Positions 37,656-48,390 of a stretch of DNA of 64,000 nt are shown in pieces. Source of the stretch: Copromyces sp. CBS 386.78 (taxonomy: Eukaryota; Ascomycota; Sordariomycetes; Sordariales; Sordariaceae); NCBI GenBank assembly GCA_030685235.1, contig MU839120.1, forward strand, positions 62,001 through 126,000, written 5' to 3'. The notes beneath the pieces are model-generated. The model was not told the origin of the DNA, searched no databases, and saw nothing but the letters and a program-made list of their open reading frames with translations. Positions within the stretch are counted from its first letter, which is position 1. Each line of letters begins with the position of its first letter. A program made the translations under genes and the position numbers.

Positions 37656-38070
37656 GAGAAAGTCTTTTCGCACCGCTATCAAAGTCTATTCGCACCGCCG
37701 TCCAAAATAAAAATTTAAAGTCACTCTACCAAAATACAAGTCTATAGCCTCAAAGTAAGCTTGGAATTTTTGTAATTTTCTACTCTATTTAATAAGGCCT
37801 AAATCGGCCCTTAGACATTGCTACAGTATTTAGACCTACTAATAATTTCAAAAAAAGAAAAATTTACTTTAGAATTTCTTATTTCTCTTAAAATAGTAAA
37901 TAGGAAAAGGGGTAGAAGATTTAATAAGTATTTTTTAATAAAGAAAGTCTTACGGAACTCAAAAATACTACTTTTATATTTCGAGGTCACTATTTGCTTA
38001 AGTTATACCTTATTAAAATTTTGGACGGCGGTGCGAATAGACTTTAATAGCGGTGCGAAAAGACTTTCTC
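37656..38070. mobile_element. Foldback/MITE-like element M4
   Basis: This 415-bp element has a perfect 8-bp duplication TTATTTAA (37648-37655, 38071-38078). Its ends are GAGAAAGTCTTTTCGCACCG, then a second copy of the word as AAAGTCTATTCGCACCG, mirrored on the right, so the inverted repeat is over 50 bp. A plus-strand frame of 86 codons across it (37818-38078) is A/T-driven and not convincing. It lies between the Copia-1 5' LTR and its gag region. Confidence 0.87.
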
Positions 38071-38260
38071 TTATTTAAAGGCTTTATACTAGTTAGGCTA
38101 ATCGCTTTAGGTTTTAAAAATAATTATAATAACTTTATTAGTAAATTCCTTTAATAGAGATATAGCTAAAGTAAGGTAATATTATTAATTTCGTAAGGAT
38201 ATTACTTATATTAATTATCGTAGCGCTTCTTATCGTAAATACGCAAATTAGACTATTAAT

Positions 38261-38440
38261 TATCAGATGTGACCGTGCAGAATTAATTAATTGAAGAGTA
38301 TATGTAACTAACTCGCCCAAAAGGGTTGGGGGGGGCTGGAGTATCCCAGAGGGACCCAGAAACCAGTAATCTAGGGGGCTAGGCGGCTAACCCAGATTGA
38401 GTATAGCCAGAAACCCAGATATCCACCCTCTAATCTGACA
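38261..38440 (-). repeat. 5' LTR of Copia-1
   Basis: This 180-bp terminal repeat runs from TATCAGAT (TGTCAGAT after RIP) to AATCTGACA. It aligns, reversed, with the 173-bp LTRs of the copia element at 51249-56639, sharing the inverted ends, a G-run followed by TATCCC, and the CCACCCT-TAATCTGACA end. Its right end, facing the genes, has normal composition while its left end is AT-shifted, so RIP fades at the outer edge. Confidence 0.8.
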
Positions 38441-39513
38441 TGACCTTTAGAATTCCAAACGTACAATTCAACCTTCAAACGCGTGAAGAAAGTGTAACGT
38501 AACGTAAGCGAACCCCCCTCTCCCTGCCCTGCCCCTGCTGCAATGATCAGTCCTTTGCAGCTGGTTATAGGCGCAGGTACAGGGCATTTGGTTTCACTAT
38601 CATCACTTTCGAGATTTGTCCCGTTCCTGACTGAGATCGTGACAGAAAACTTTGGTCAACGGTGCGCAAACCAAGACCTTGGACCCTCGAGGTTTCTAAA
38701 GCCCGAAGCTCTGTTATTCACGCCGCGTCTCGAAAAGCTAAGGCAGTTACTGTTCTTGGCACTTTTTCTTCTTCGTGTGTGATTACTGTTCCTGAATCTT
38801 CCTCAAACAACCATCATCACTCGGTCACTCGTCTACTGCACCTCCATCACCCTTCCACCCACCCACACCACTGCTTCACCTCTTTGGAATTCGGAACGGG
38901 GAAGCCTGACTTTTTCTTGCTTCCTCCCGTCTGTCCGGTCAAGTCCCCCATCGGGCTACAACCGCCGTCACCGTCTGCGCACACCGGCTATATTCCTTTC
39001 CAGATCCGAGGTAAGAGCGAAAGGAGGATGAAAGGGCGCACACCTTCAGGCAGGGAAACTTTGAGGTCGGCGTACAATATTTCCTGTTTCAGGGCAAGGT
39101 CAGCAATTCATCACTCATGAATTCCACATTGCCCCCTTTTAACCCCCAATCTTTCACCCACACTTTTCACACCAGCTTGATCACCTCACCCCCTCCCGCA
39201 TTTTCCCCTTGCGACATTTTTCTTCCTCCTTCCCAGTTCGGCCATCGCACCTTTTACACCTACAAATCCTCACTATACTTGGCTGAGACTGACCGGCTCA
39301 AGTACTTCTAGCTCGTGACTGCCGCCCCCCTCTTGGGTCAGAAAAACAGACGGACGACCAAACCCTTCTGAACTGTCCTTGACCAGAGGACATGATATCG
39401 ACATAGCAGTTTCAAGTACCACTATTGCCATCTCACGCCGCCCATTTACCACCGTCTCAGCCAAGGGTGAAAGAGACATCCACCGCCAGTCCCGCCTTCA
39501 GTCACCATTCACC
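38441..39513. other. Upstream region and probable 5' leader of the GNAT gene
   Basis: Composition changes sharply from AT-rich to normal at 38440. The region is pyrimidine-rich with several short frames but none with clear protein character. A donor-like GAG/GTAAGAGC near 39010 suggests a possible leader intron. I see no gene here. Confidence 0.45.
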
Positions 39514-40223
39514 ATGGACCTCTCAACGCTCCCCGCCTCCCCTTCAATGACCTACGTCTTCTCCCCTGAACAACACGGCCACCTCGTCCCGTGGATCGCC
39601 GCCCTGCACGCCTCATGCATGACCATGGACCGGATGATCGGGCCCTTTCTCCCGCCGCTCGAAAACGGAAAACTGTTGGGGTGGTGGAGGGAAAGGATCG
39701 CCGAATCCAACCGGGGCACTCGCGTCATCGTCTTGCTTTTGCCCGAGACTCCTCCCGGCAGTAAACCAGTGGGTAACGACCTGAGGGGTTTAGCCATGTT
39801 GAAGTTGTCCGACACGGAGACGGGTTCGTTTAGGGGCAAGATCGATACCCTGCTCGTAAATCAAAGGTTTCGACGTCAGGGGGGCGCCAAGGCGTTGGTG
39901 GATGCGTTGGAGTATGAGGCTGCTAGGAGAGGGAGGACTCTATTAGTAAGTTGCTGTCTTCTGCACTTTCTTCCTCCATCAGTTGCATACTTGGAAAAGG
40001 AAAACTGACACAGATCCGAAAACAGCGCGTAAACACCGAGACAAACTCCGCCGCGGAGGCCGCCTTCAAGAAATTCGGCTACATCGAGTTCGGCCAAGTG
40101 CCTCAGTTCAGCAAAGCCGTCGTTCCTCAAGGCAGCCTCAAGAAGAGCGAAACGTTTTTCTACAAAGATTTGCTGTCAATCTCTCAACCGTCGTCTGACT
40201 CCAACTCCTCTTCCTCCTCTTAG
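39514..40223 (+). CDS. GNAT-family N-acetyltransferase
   Basis: Two exons, 39514-39945 and 40026-40223, encode 209 residues. The 80-nt intron starts GTAAGT, has a branch CTGAC and ends AACAG. The start was chosen because CACCATGG is a strong fungal start context; an in-frame ATG at 39379 is weaker. Acetyl-CoA-binding motif A is visible as D-T-L-L-V-N-Q-R-F-R-R-Q-G-G-A (about residues 111-125), followed after the splice by NTETNSAAEAAFKKFGY, a typical motif B. GNAT enzymes transfer acetyl from acetyl-CoA to an amine; the substrate cannot be told. The serine-rich tail is dispensable-looking. It is the first gene to the right of the transposon block. Confidence 0.85.
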
Positions 40224-41478
40224 CCTGCGGAGGAGAAACACCGACCGAGGTCACTGCCACTGCCACTGCTGAAAATACTTTGGTTCGCCCTTGCTGTTCT
40301 TCTCTCACTCGGTACTTGTCGGCCCTTTTTTTTTCTTTTTTTTTTTCGTTTCTCGAGGGGCTAAATTATACTTTGGCGACTCTTGTCATCTTCTTCTTTC
40401 CTGAGTATGTATGGTTCTGTTTACCGGTTCGGGTTTTGGTTCGGTTTTCGGTTTGGCTTTGGTAATGGGTAGGTGTTCTAGACAAAGAGAAAAGATGAAG
40501 CCCGCGCTTTTTATTTTTTGTTTTTACACTAACCATCGGAGGGCTACCTCCTTTTCATATTTCCATTTCGTTTTGCTTTTCGCTTCTCGTCGTTTGTGAC
40601 CAGCTTGGTCATGCCTCTTTTCAAGTGTACGTTTTAGGGAAGGGTCTGATTTTGTTAAAGCGGCTGTATGTTTGGTGCCTTTACTTTTTCTGTTTTGCTC
40701 GTCAACTTATGCGTCGTTGAGGTTGGGAAGAGACACATCACTGCCCCTGTATTGTTTGGGTTTTTGAGAAAAGCAAGATTATCCATATTCTTTCACGATT
40801 GAGACACCTAAAAACCGAGGGCTGCAGTTGTCTACCTCTACTATACAGCGCTAGGTACACGCGTCGTCGTCAGGGTAACAGCCGTAACGAAGAAGCCTCA
40901 ACGGGATACATATGCGGCCACTTATCGAGGCCAGCTCTACCAGCCAACGAACGGTCAACCTCCCGAAACGACGGGCCCGAAACATATCGTCACTTGTCAT
41001 CATTTCTCATATTGTGAGCAGATTCAGCAAATATCCTACACGCCAACTCTATTCTACACCAAGTGTGGTTCAAAGTACCAGGATGAGGAAAACCCCCACA
41101 AGTAGCTTGGTGTAATGGGATATATAAAAAGGCATGGCAAAGGAAAAAAAACAAGAAGTGTAACAATATCAATACCAATGCCCAGTCAAGGGGGCTTTCA
41201 GTTCGGGTTTCCTTTTAATAAGCCAAAAGCCCCCGGTCACACCCAGTGATGCTCTGTCCGCCAGATACATCTCCCTTCTATCCATCCATTCCTCCCATCC
41301 CAATTATGCACAAATTTCCTCCGCTGCCTCTCCTCATTTGTCGCTCTCCACACTCAACCATCAGTCATTAACTACAGTTTGCACCTCCACCGCGTGCACA
41401 TATGTAAAATCCAGATCATTTTCATCCTGATGAAGTTATAAACCAACACACAACAGCCATTAGACGCAAAACCGCATT
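40224..41478. other. Intergenic region between convergent genes
   Basis: This holds the 3' flanks of the GNAT (+) and disulfide isomerase (-) genes. There are T-rich runs near 40330 and a tatataaaa word near 41120, but no frame with coding character and no RNA gene seen. Confidence 0.5.
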
Positions 41479-44034
41479 TTAATCGGCCTTGGGTCCATTG
41501 CTGTTGCCACCGTTACCGCCAAACACGCTCTGAATGAAGCCGCCGGTGCTTCCCTTCTCGGCGGGAGCGCTAACTCCGCCCTCCTCCAGCTTGAAGTGGG
41601 TGCCCCTCCTCTGGGCGCGAGCGCTGTTGCGGAACCACGAGAGGCAGCCGAAGGCAATGCCGAGGATGCAGCCCATGGTAAGGTAGGGGTGCTCCGAGAA
41701 GGTCATGCGCATGTCGAAGAACATCTTCTCAAAGGCGGAGATGGTGAGCTTGGGCTTGATGTTGAGCGGGTTCTGGGAGATCTTGGTGATGGTCTCGAGA
41801 ATGGAGGTGCGGCTGGGGACGATGGGGTTGCCGGTGGTGGTCTGGTCCCAGTAGCGGCGGCTCTGCATTGGGGGAAAGTAGTATGTTAGCAAGCGTTCAA
41901 CTAGTTTGCATAAAAGCTGCGAAGTGGGGTGTGGGGTTTGAACAACTTACATCCTCATCGTTGATGATGATCCGGTCACCAGTGTCCTTGACATCAATAC
42001 CGTAGGTGGTCCTGATCCACCTCTGCCAGAAAGTGCCGTCAACCCAAGCAAAGGTGATCTCCTTCCTGTCCGCCCTGTCCATGTTGATGCGGATGTTCTT
42101 GGCGTTCCGCAAAGCACGCTGGTCGTTGCGGTCCTCGGCCTCCTCGATGCGCAGCTGCTTGGCGTTACGGAGCTCCTGTCTTTCCAGCTGGAAGAGCTGG
42201 ATCTGCTTGTCCATCCACTCGTTGGCGGCAGACTTCATCTCGCGGATAGCGCCGGTGAACGACTCCTCGTCGTCTCTGTTAAGGAGTCCGAGGACAACGA
42301 TCTTGCCATCCATGATCTCGCGGGCGTTGGAGGCGGTCATCTCGGGAACAATGGGCAGCCAAACCGACTTCATCCAGTTAAGAACCTGGCGAGTGCCGCG
42401 CATCTCGTTGGGTGTGAGGGGCTGGTAGTAGGTGGGACGTCCCTCGCGAGAGACGAGCAGGCGGGGCCAGGTGGTGATCTTGAAGCGATCGTACATTTCG
42501 GGGTCACGGGTCTTGACGAGCTTGGCACGGCCGATAAGGCTGAGAGGAAGACGCTCAAGGGCGAGGAAATCCTCGGTGGTGGTGGCATGATCGTAGAAGT
42601 AAACAAAGATGACCTCCTCCTTCTCCTCAAGAGCCTTGAAAGAAGCAGCATCCACGTCCTGTACGCCGTTAGAGATATCAATTGCCTTCTCGGCATACGC
42701 GAGGAAATCGCCGAGACCACGGAGGCCAGTGTACTCGGCGCGCTCGCCTCCGCGGAAGAACTGAATAGTGGGGTAACCGGTGACGCGGACGTCCTTGCAG
42801 AGGCGCTGCTCCTGCTCGCAGTTAACCTCGCCAATGTTGAGGCGGCCCTTCATCTCGCGAGCGACCTGAGCCCAGTTGGCGGCCATGGCCTGGCAGTGAT
42901 GGCACCAAGGAGCATAGAACTTGATGAACCAAGGCTCCTGGGTCATGGTGACCTGGCTCTGGAAGCTCTCGGCAGTCAGGGGCTGAGAGATGCCATTGGG
43001 GTTAGGAGTAGACTTGGGCTTGTTGCCCTTGATGGACGCAGCGGCAGCGGCAGCGGCAGCAGGGGCTTCATAGTAAGCAGCAGGCGTAGACTTCTTCTCC
43101 TCCTCCTTGGCCTTCTCGATCTTGGCCTTGGCCTCAACAGAAGGGTCGGCCTTGGAGGCGGCCTTGGTTTCCGTGGCCTTATCCGCCACCTTTTCCACAA
43201 CCTTGTCCACGGGCTTCTCCTCGGTCTTGGGAGTAGGCATCAAGTACTCGTCGTTTCCGGTGATGAAAGTATCCTTCTCAGCTTGTTCGACCTTGGCGGC
43301 GTCCTTGACAAGATCGGTCTTGGGCACATCCTGGACGGAATCAATCTTGGTATCCTCATTGGTGGCCTCCTTGAGGGTGCCGACCTTGGAGACGAAGCCA
43401 GGAGCAGAGGTATCGCCGGGCTTAGGGAGCTCGAGCTTCGCGGGCCTCGTTCCGGGCTTGGTCTCTTCCAGAGCCTTCTCCACCACCTCGCTCAGAACAA
43501 CCATGGACTTGACGCCCTTAAGAGCCTCGACCTGTTCGCCATTCTTGAAAAGACTAGTTGTCGGGTAGGAAGACGCCTTGTGTGCGCTGCACAGATCGTA
43601 ATACGCCACGCAGTTGATGGTGCCGAAGCGGAAGTCGTAGAAGTTGGTGAAGTTCGCGTTCTCGTCCCCGACGGGCTTCGATGTGTAGTAGAACTCGTAT
43701 AATGTTTGATATGTAGGAGCAAAGTCAATGCAGTGGGGGCAGTAAGGGCTGCAGGCGCGAGGTGTCAGCTAACGCGGTCGCATGCTTACCAGACCTGAGT
43801 CTCGAAGACCAAGCGACGGGGGCGGCCCAAATACCTGTAGTGCTTAACCATCAGCCACTTGCCGGCTTTGGATTCCTTCTCCCAGTTGTCGGGGGTGAGC
43901 TCGATAAGTGGTGGTATCGATACGTCGTTGAACTTGGTGTACGCTGCCACGTCGTCCTCTTCTTCTGTTGTTGTCGTGGTTGATGCGGCAACGGCCAGAC
44001 GGGCCGCGCCCAAGAAAAGGGGAAGCCACCTCAT
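41479..44034 (-). CDS. ER membrane protein-disulfide isomerase, two thioredoxin domains (Eps1-like)
   Basis: Three exons (44034-43835, 43748-41951, 41862-41479) give 793 residues. Introns start GTATTT and GTAAGT and have TGAC/TAAC branches. A signal peptide (MRWLPLFLGAARLAVA) precedes a first thioredoxin domain with C-P-H-C at residues 70-73. A Lys/Glu/Ala-rich linker follows, then a second domain with A-P-W-C-H-H-C-Q (Cys 349 and 352) and a cis-Pro (GYPTIQFF). Redox-inactive thioredoxin-like repeats come next, then a membrane segment near residues 726-743 and a cytosolic tail without KDEL. Membrane-bound PDIs such as yeast Eps1 catalyse disulfide exchange and assist membrane-protein quality control. 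The exact orthology is inferred. It is divergent from Tdp1, sharing a 1-kb upstream region. Confidence 0.88.
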
Positions 44035-45044
44035 AGTCGTGGCCAGGTATGTGAAAGCGATAAGTTGTGATGTTTAACAATGTCGGGGCCTGATTGTCGC
44101 ACACTGCATCGAAGAGTGAACCAGCACCGCCTGGGTGGAAAATACGCCGGGGGGAAACCTAATCGAACCCAATTCGTGATATCGGCTTGATCGCGACGGG
44201 ATGGTCGTCGATGGTGGCGTGGGGAAATATGGTGCACTGAGTGGTGTTCACAGTCAACAACCAAAAGATCCGAGACGAAAACCGCCTTTGAAAATAGTAG
44301 AAGCGTACCTTAGGTAGGTAGGTGGTGTTTGTCTGCTGGTGGCATGGGACAGGAATTCCACCTCACACCCGCTACTTGCTTCAGGCGACGGGGGGCCAGG
44401 GGGTCAAAGGGATTCAGGAGGCGATCGAGGCAATGGCGGCGGCCGTGCTGGCCCCTGGACTCTCAGGGCCCGCCCAGGGGGGCTAGAACGATTTCAGCCA
44501 AGACTTATCAGTGGGGCACCACGTCGCGAGAACCGAGCCAAGCCACAGGAGGCTGAATTAACACTTCCCCAAGCCGGTTGGAGTTGGCTATTCAACCACT
44601 CACGTTGTCGAGGGTAAACAACATTTGAACCCATTGTTTCTTTTGGTGAAGAATATTATTTCAACTCGGACTGAAATTTCAAGGTTTCTGTGAAAGTTAG
44701 TTCCATTGCTAACGCCTGTTCACGACGGGATTTCTTGTTGGCTGTTAGTACGGTACTTCATCACCAGCTTGACTTCCAACACAAGAGTCTTTGCAGCACT
44801 TGATAATCCTTGCGTAAAGAGGACCTGCACTTATAAAAGGATTCAGAGGACTCATCTCCATTGCTCAATCCCTCAAAAGCCGATTTTAAGGGACTTCGAA
44901 TTGGCCTATCCCGCATTGAAAAGGAGTCACCCTTAGCAGACAACATCTGGGCAGCTGGACAGAAGGGGAGGAACGGCAACAGCGACACGTCAGTCAAAGA
45001 CACAGTCTCGGAAAGATCAATGAAGATGGTGAAGACATGATCTC
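44035..45044. promoter_or_regulatory. Shared divergent upstream region, disulfide isomerase / Tdp1
   Basis: About 1 kb between two divergent genes. A TACCTTAGGTAGGTAGGT word lies at 44306-44322; similar TAGGTAGG words occur upstream of other genes in this window. Short frames inside lack protein character. Transcription starts cannot be placed. Confidence 0.5.
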
Positions 45045-47014
45045 ATGCTCAAAATTTACACAAGGCTGCCAAGATACACCCATACACCTCTCATCCGTCG
45101 ACTTCCAAGTGTCCACCGTCGACGATTCAACCCGGTTGTTCGTGGACTAGCGACGACTGTGTCGATCACAATGGAGAACAACCGTTCGTCAAAAAGGACA
45201 GTCAAAGATACTGACCTGGGTGAAGCTGATGAGGCCCAGAAAGGCGGAAGTAGCAGGGCAACACCGCGATCTCTCAGTCGTGCTGTCAGCCCTCCACTCA
45301 AGAAACGCCGGACAAGCCCAGAAAAGAGAGAATCGCTTCCGGCAGAACAGCAGCCAGAACAGCAGACAGAACAGCAGCCATGTCCATCTCAATGGATCGT
45401 CAAGTCACCGTTTCACCTTACCACGATTCGCTCCTTGGAACATGCTTCCAACAAGGACACCGTATCACTCAAGGACCTGCTCGGTGACCCCCTGATCAAA
45501 GAGTGTTGGGAGTTCAACTACCTTCACGACATTGACTTCCTCATGAATGCATTTGACCAAGACGTACGCCATCTAGTCAAAGTTCATGTTGTCCACGGGT
45601 TTTGGAAGAAGGAGGACCCGAAGAGGCTGCAAATACAGGTGTGTCAAAGTCGAAATCTCACTTCATCATGTTTGTTTAGTGCTAACCCACCAACTAGTCT
45701 GACGCCGCTCGCTATCACAACATCACCACCCATCATGCCTACCTTCCAGAACCTTTTGGCACCCATCACAGCAAAATGATGGTGCTCTTCCAAGCAGATG
45801 ACACAGCGGAAATCATTATCCACACGGCGAATTTGATCCCGAAAGACTGGGGTAACATGACAAATGCCGCCTGGATATCTCCCCGACTGCCCCTTCTGAA
45901 GCCAGAAACCCAACATTCAACTTCCTCTACTCGGTCCTCGCGACCAGCTGGGTCTGGTGAGAAGTTCAAGATTGACTTGTTGAACTACCTACGCTCATAT
46001 AGAGCTGCATGTAAACCTCTGGTCGACCAACTCTCCGAATATGACTTCTCATCAATACGCGGCTCCCTGATCGCTAGCGTCCCAGGGCGACACTCTCTCG
46101 TCGACGACTTCCCGACCCGCTGGGGCTGGGCAGCAGTGAAAGAAACTCTCAAATCTGTTCCCGTCCGTCAAACTACCGAACAGGGTAGTAATGATGGTGA
46201 AAAGCCCGAGGTCGTAATCCAAATATCCTCCATCGCCACCCTAGGTCCAACAGACAACTGGCTCAAAAACACTCTTTTCGAAGCGCTCAGTGGTTTCCAA
46301 GGTCCCAAGACCCTGTCTTCAAGAAAGCCAGACTTCAAGGTCATGTTCCCCACGCCAGACGAGATCAGAAAGTCACTCGACGGATATTCGTCAGGCGGTT
46401 CCATCCACACCAAGATCCAGTCTGCCCAGCAGGCGAAGCAGCTCCAGTATTTGCGACTGATATTTTGTCACTGGGCGAACGACTCTTCGGACGATGGAGT
46501 TGGTACGACTACTACCGTAATACCCATCCGCGAAGCAGGCCGCCAACGCGCCGCTCCGCACATCAAAACTTTCATTCGCTACGCCAACCAGAAGACCAAA
46601 GACAGGGTTGACTGGGCACTTCTCACATCAGCCAACCTTTCTAAACAAGCTTGGGGCGACGCCCAGAGCAAGAATAGTTCCGGCGAGCCGCAGGTGCGTA
46701 TCTGTTCATATGAGATTGGCGTGCTGGTGTGGCCCGAGTTGTTTGTAGATGGTGGTAGTCAAAAGAGGAAAGCGGTTATGATACCTACTTTTCTTACGGA
46801 CACTCCTTCGACCAGGAATAAAGAGGGAACTTCTTCAGAGGGGGAAACGGCGGCTACCAGCGGGAATGACGAGGAGGAGTCAACAGTGGTGGTGGGCTTA
46901 CGAATGCCATATAACCTCCCATTGCAACGGTACGGGCCGCAAGAGGTACCCTGGGTTGCCACGGCGAACCACTTGGAGCCGGACTGGATGGGGCAGGTTT
47001 GGCGACACGAGTGA
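45045..47014 (+). CDS. Tyrosyl-DNA phosphodiesterase 1 (Tdp1)
   Basis: Exons 45045-45638 and 45698-47014, joined across a 59-nt intron (branch CTAAC, acceptor CTAG), encode 636 residues from the first ATG or 594 from the ATG at 45171, which has the better context (CACAATGG). Tdp1 is a phospholipase-D-superfamily enzyme that removes stalled topoisomerase I and other 3' adducts from DNA ends. Both HKD half-motifs are present: GTHHSKMMVLF (His222, Lys224) and APHIKTFIRY (His486, Lys488) with TSANLSKQAWG. The region before the first motif is Ser/Lys-rich with a Gln/Glu repeat, as in other Tdp1 N-termini. Residues 1-42 are basic with no acidic residue and end in RGLATT, resembling a mitochondrial leader. 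Confidence 0.92.
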
Positions 47015-47844
47015 TGCGGAACGGTTCAGAGCCGAGAAGTGTCTGGATGCGACTATTTCGGTCTGATGTTGAATGATATGCCTCAAGACGCGGCTCAAAG
47101 TGCCATGTCATGTCATGTCATGTACACACGGGATACCACAGCCGTCTCAAGTGTACCGTATCGACTCGGGGCATCCGTTTTTAGGTTCCAAGGAAATCAG
47201 GCAGAATCTGTAAGCACACTGCACGAATATGCGCTTTTCATGCCCGGGAAAAAGAGTGGGGGAGACAGCTGGAGAGCCCGGAGCACCATACGTCTGGTGC
47301 CATGTCTTTTCCCCCCTAATACAGAGAGCGAGCTGGAGGGTGGGGACATTCAGAATCACCGTCTTGCATACAATTTCTGGTAGGCATGAATGTTGCAGTA
47401 TGCTTGCAGACTATGCCTGATTTCCTTGGAACCTAAAACCGGATGCCCCGAGTCGATACGGTAGTGTAACTGAGCCCGCAGGAAACCGGAGAAATTGCTC
47501 TTGGCAGATCTCGACATGTAGACAAGAGATGGGTAACTTGAATTACGTACCTCATCATACGTGATGTCTGCAGGTTTAGCAAGACCTCATCCAGACGAAG
47601 CTTAACACGGCGTCCCTGGTAGAACCGAGCCACGAGCTGTCATCCTACCAACCACGAGCTCTCCCGCGCCTCTCCCCGTCACCGGTCTGGTCTGGACCGG
47701 TCTCCGCAAACAAACCATGTGCACCGTCATACCGTAGCGTCGAACACTCATCGATCATGGACTCTTTGGACTCTTTGGGTCCCCTTTTGTTGTCATAAAT
47801 GGCATAATATTATATCATAAGCTCAACGGGTATATAAAGCTCGC
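47015..47844. other. Intergenic region between convergent Tdp1 and ACBP genes, contains a MITE
   Basis: This holds the 3' flanks of both genes. A short ATGTC tandem (47105-47125) and the 310-bp inverted-repeat element at 47154-47463 are the only structures seen. Confidence 0.55.
47154..47463. mobile_element. 310-bp MITE with about 70-bp terminal inverted repeats, TA flanks
   Basis: The left end TACCGTATCGACTCGGGG continues for about 70 bp and is repeated in inverse orientation at the right end, CCCCGAGTCGATACGGTA. Only a handful of mismatches are seen over that length (for example TTTTTAGG versus GTTTTAGG). TA borders both ends, matching a Tc1/mariner-type duplication. There is no transposase frame and no RIP, as expected for a short or single-copy element. 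Its transcript would fold into a long hairpin in the 3' flank of Tdp1. Confidence 0.8.
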
Positions 47845-48390
47845 TTAGTTGGATCCAACAGCCTCGGGGGCCTTATTCTCGTCGTAGCCGTACTGGGTCT
47901 TCATCTCCTCGACCTTGGCGACGTACTTGGTCTGGGCCTCCTCGGCGGAAATGCCCTCGTCGACGATCTTGGACCAGGCGTTGTACTTGGCCTTGCCCTG
48001 TTATTTTGTTAAAAGACGTCCTTTAGTTATTGTAGTTAGACAGAAACAAACCTTCAAGTCGAACATGCCAGGCTTGTCAGCCTTGGAGAAGTCGGCGCCG
48101 GTGGCGACCTTGTAGAGAGCTGTAGATGATAAGAGGAAGACTGTTAGCTAGCTGCCTCCCTGTCCATGATCATCAGGTCTTGTTGGGGGAGCTCCAGCTC
48201 TGTTCGATAGCGTGAGACTGGTTGGACCTCGGCTGCTTCGTGGTTCGTCGAGCGCAAGAGAATGTGGGAGTGGGTTGAGACGGGACGGGACGTGACGCGA
48301 CGCACCATAGATCTCGAGGAGATCCTCGTTGGAAGGCTTGGAAGTAAGCTTCTTGGAATCGGCAACGGCCTTCTCGAAAGCGGCAGACAT
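47845..48390 (-). CDS. Acyl-CoA-binding protein (ACBP)
   Basis: Three exons (48390-48306, 48119-48052, 47997-47845) give 101 residues, the usual ACBP length of about 85-105. Intron donors are GTGCGT and GTTTGT, and branch/acceptor signals are present. The family signature is complete: YALYKVATGADF, KPGMFDLKGKAKYNAW and a C-terminal helix ending in YVAKVEEMK. These residues form the four-helix bundle that holds the CoA and the acyl chain. ACBP is a small cytosolic carrier that buffers long-chain acyl-CoA for lipid synthesis and oxidation. The last coding exon faces the Tdp1 3' end. Confidence 0.93.

Larger units (their letters stand above)
1..38440 (-). mobile_element. Ty1/copia retrotransposon Copia-1, RIP-mutated, host of the nested block, partial
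   Basis: This is the outermost layer of the left block. On the minus strand a copia integrase reads from about 34900 to 33518 and a copia reverse transcriptase from 2013 to 1029, with a YYVNDIIFAF-type catalytic box near 1490-1460. The two are separated only by a gypsy insertion with the TSD AGTAT. The 5' LTR is at 38261-38440, and the 3' end with its LTR is outside the window. Own sequence is 1-299, 1029-2013, 33518-34921, 35739-37655 and 38079-38440, about 5.0 kb, against 5391 bp for the complete sibling at 51249-56639. All domains carry stops from CAA/CAG/TGG to TAA/TAG changes, so nothing is coding now. Confidence 0.85.

Noticed and set aside
37818..38078. 86-codon open frame over a foldback element
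   Set aside because: It runs through the element's own inverted repeat and TSD, is A/T-driven and has no counterpart in the sister elements.
38662..39120. 152-codon frame upstream of the acetyltransferase
   Set aside because: His/Ser/Pro-rich composition from CT-rich DNA, poor start context, overlapping frames equally open; probably leader sequence.
42587..43702. 371-codon plus-strand frame
   Set aside because: Antisense shadow of the disulfide isomerase gene; Leu/Gly/Val-rich mirror of its codon pattern.
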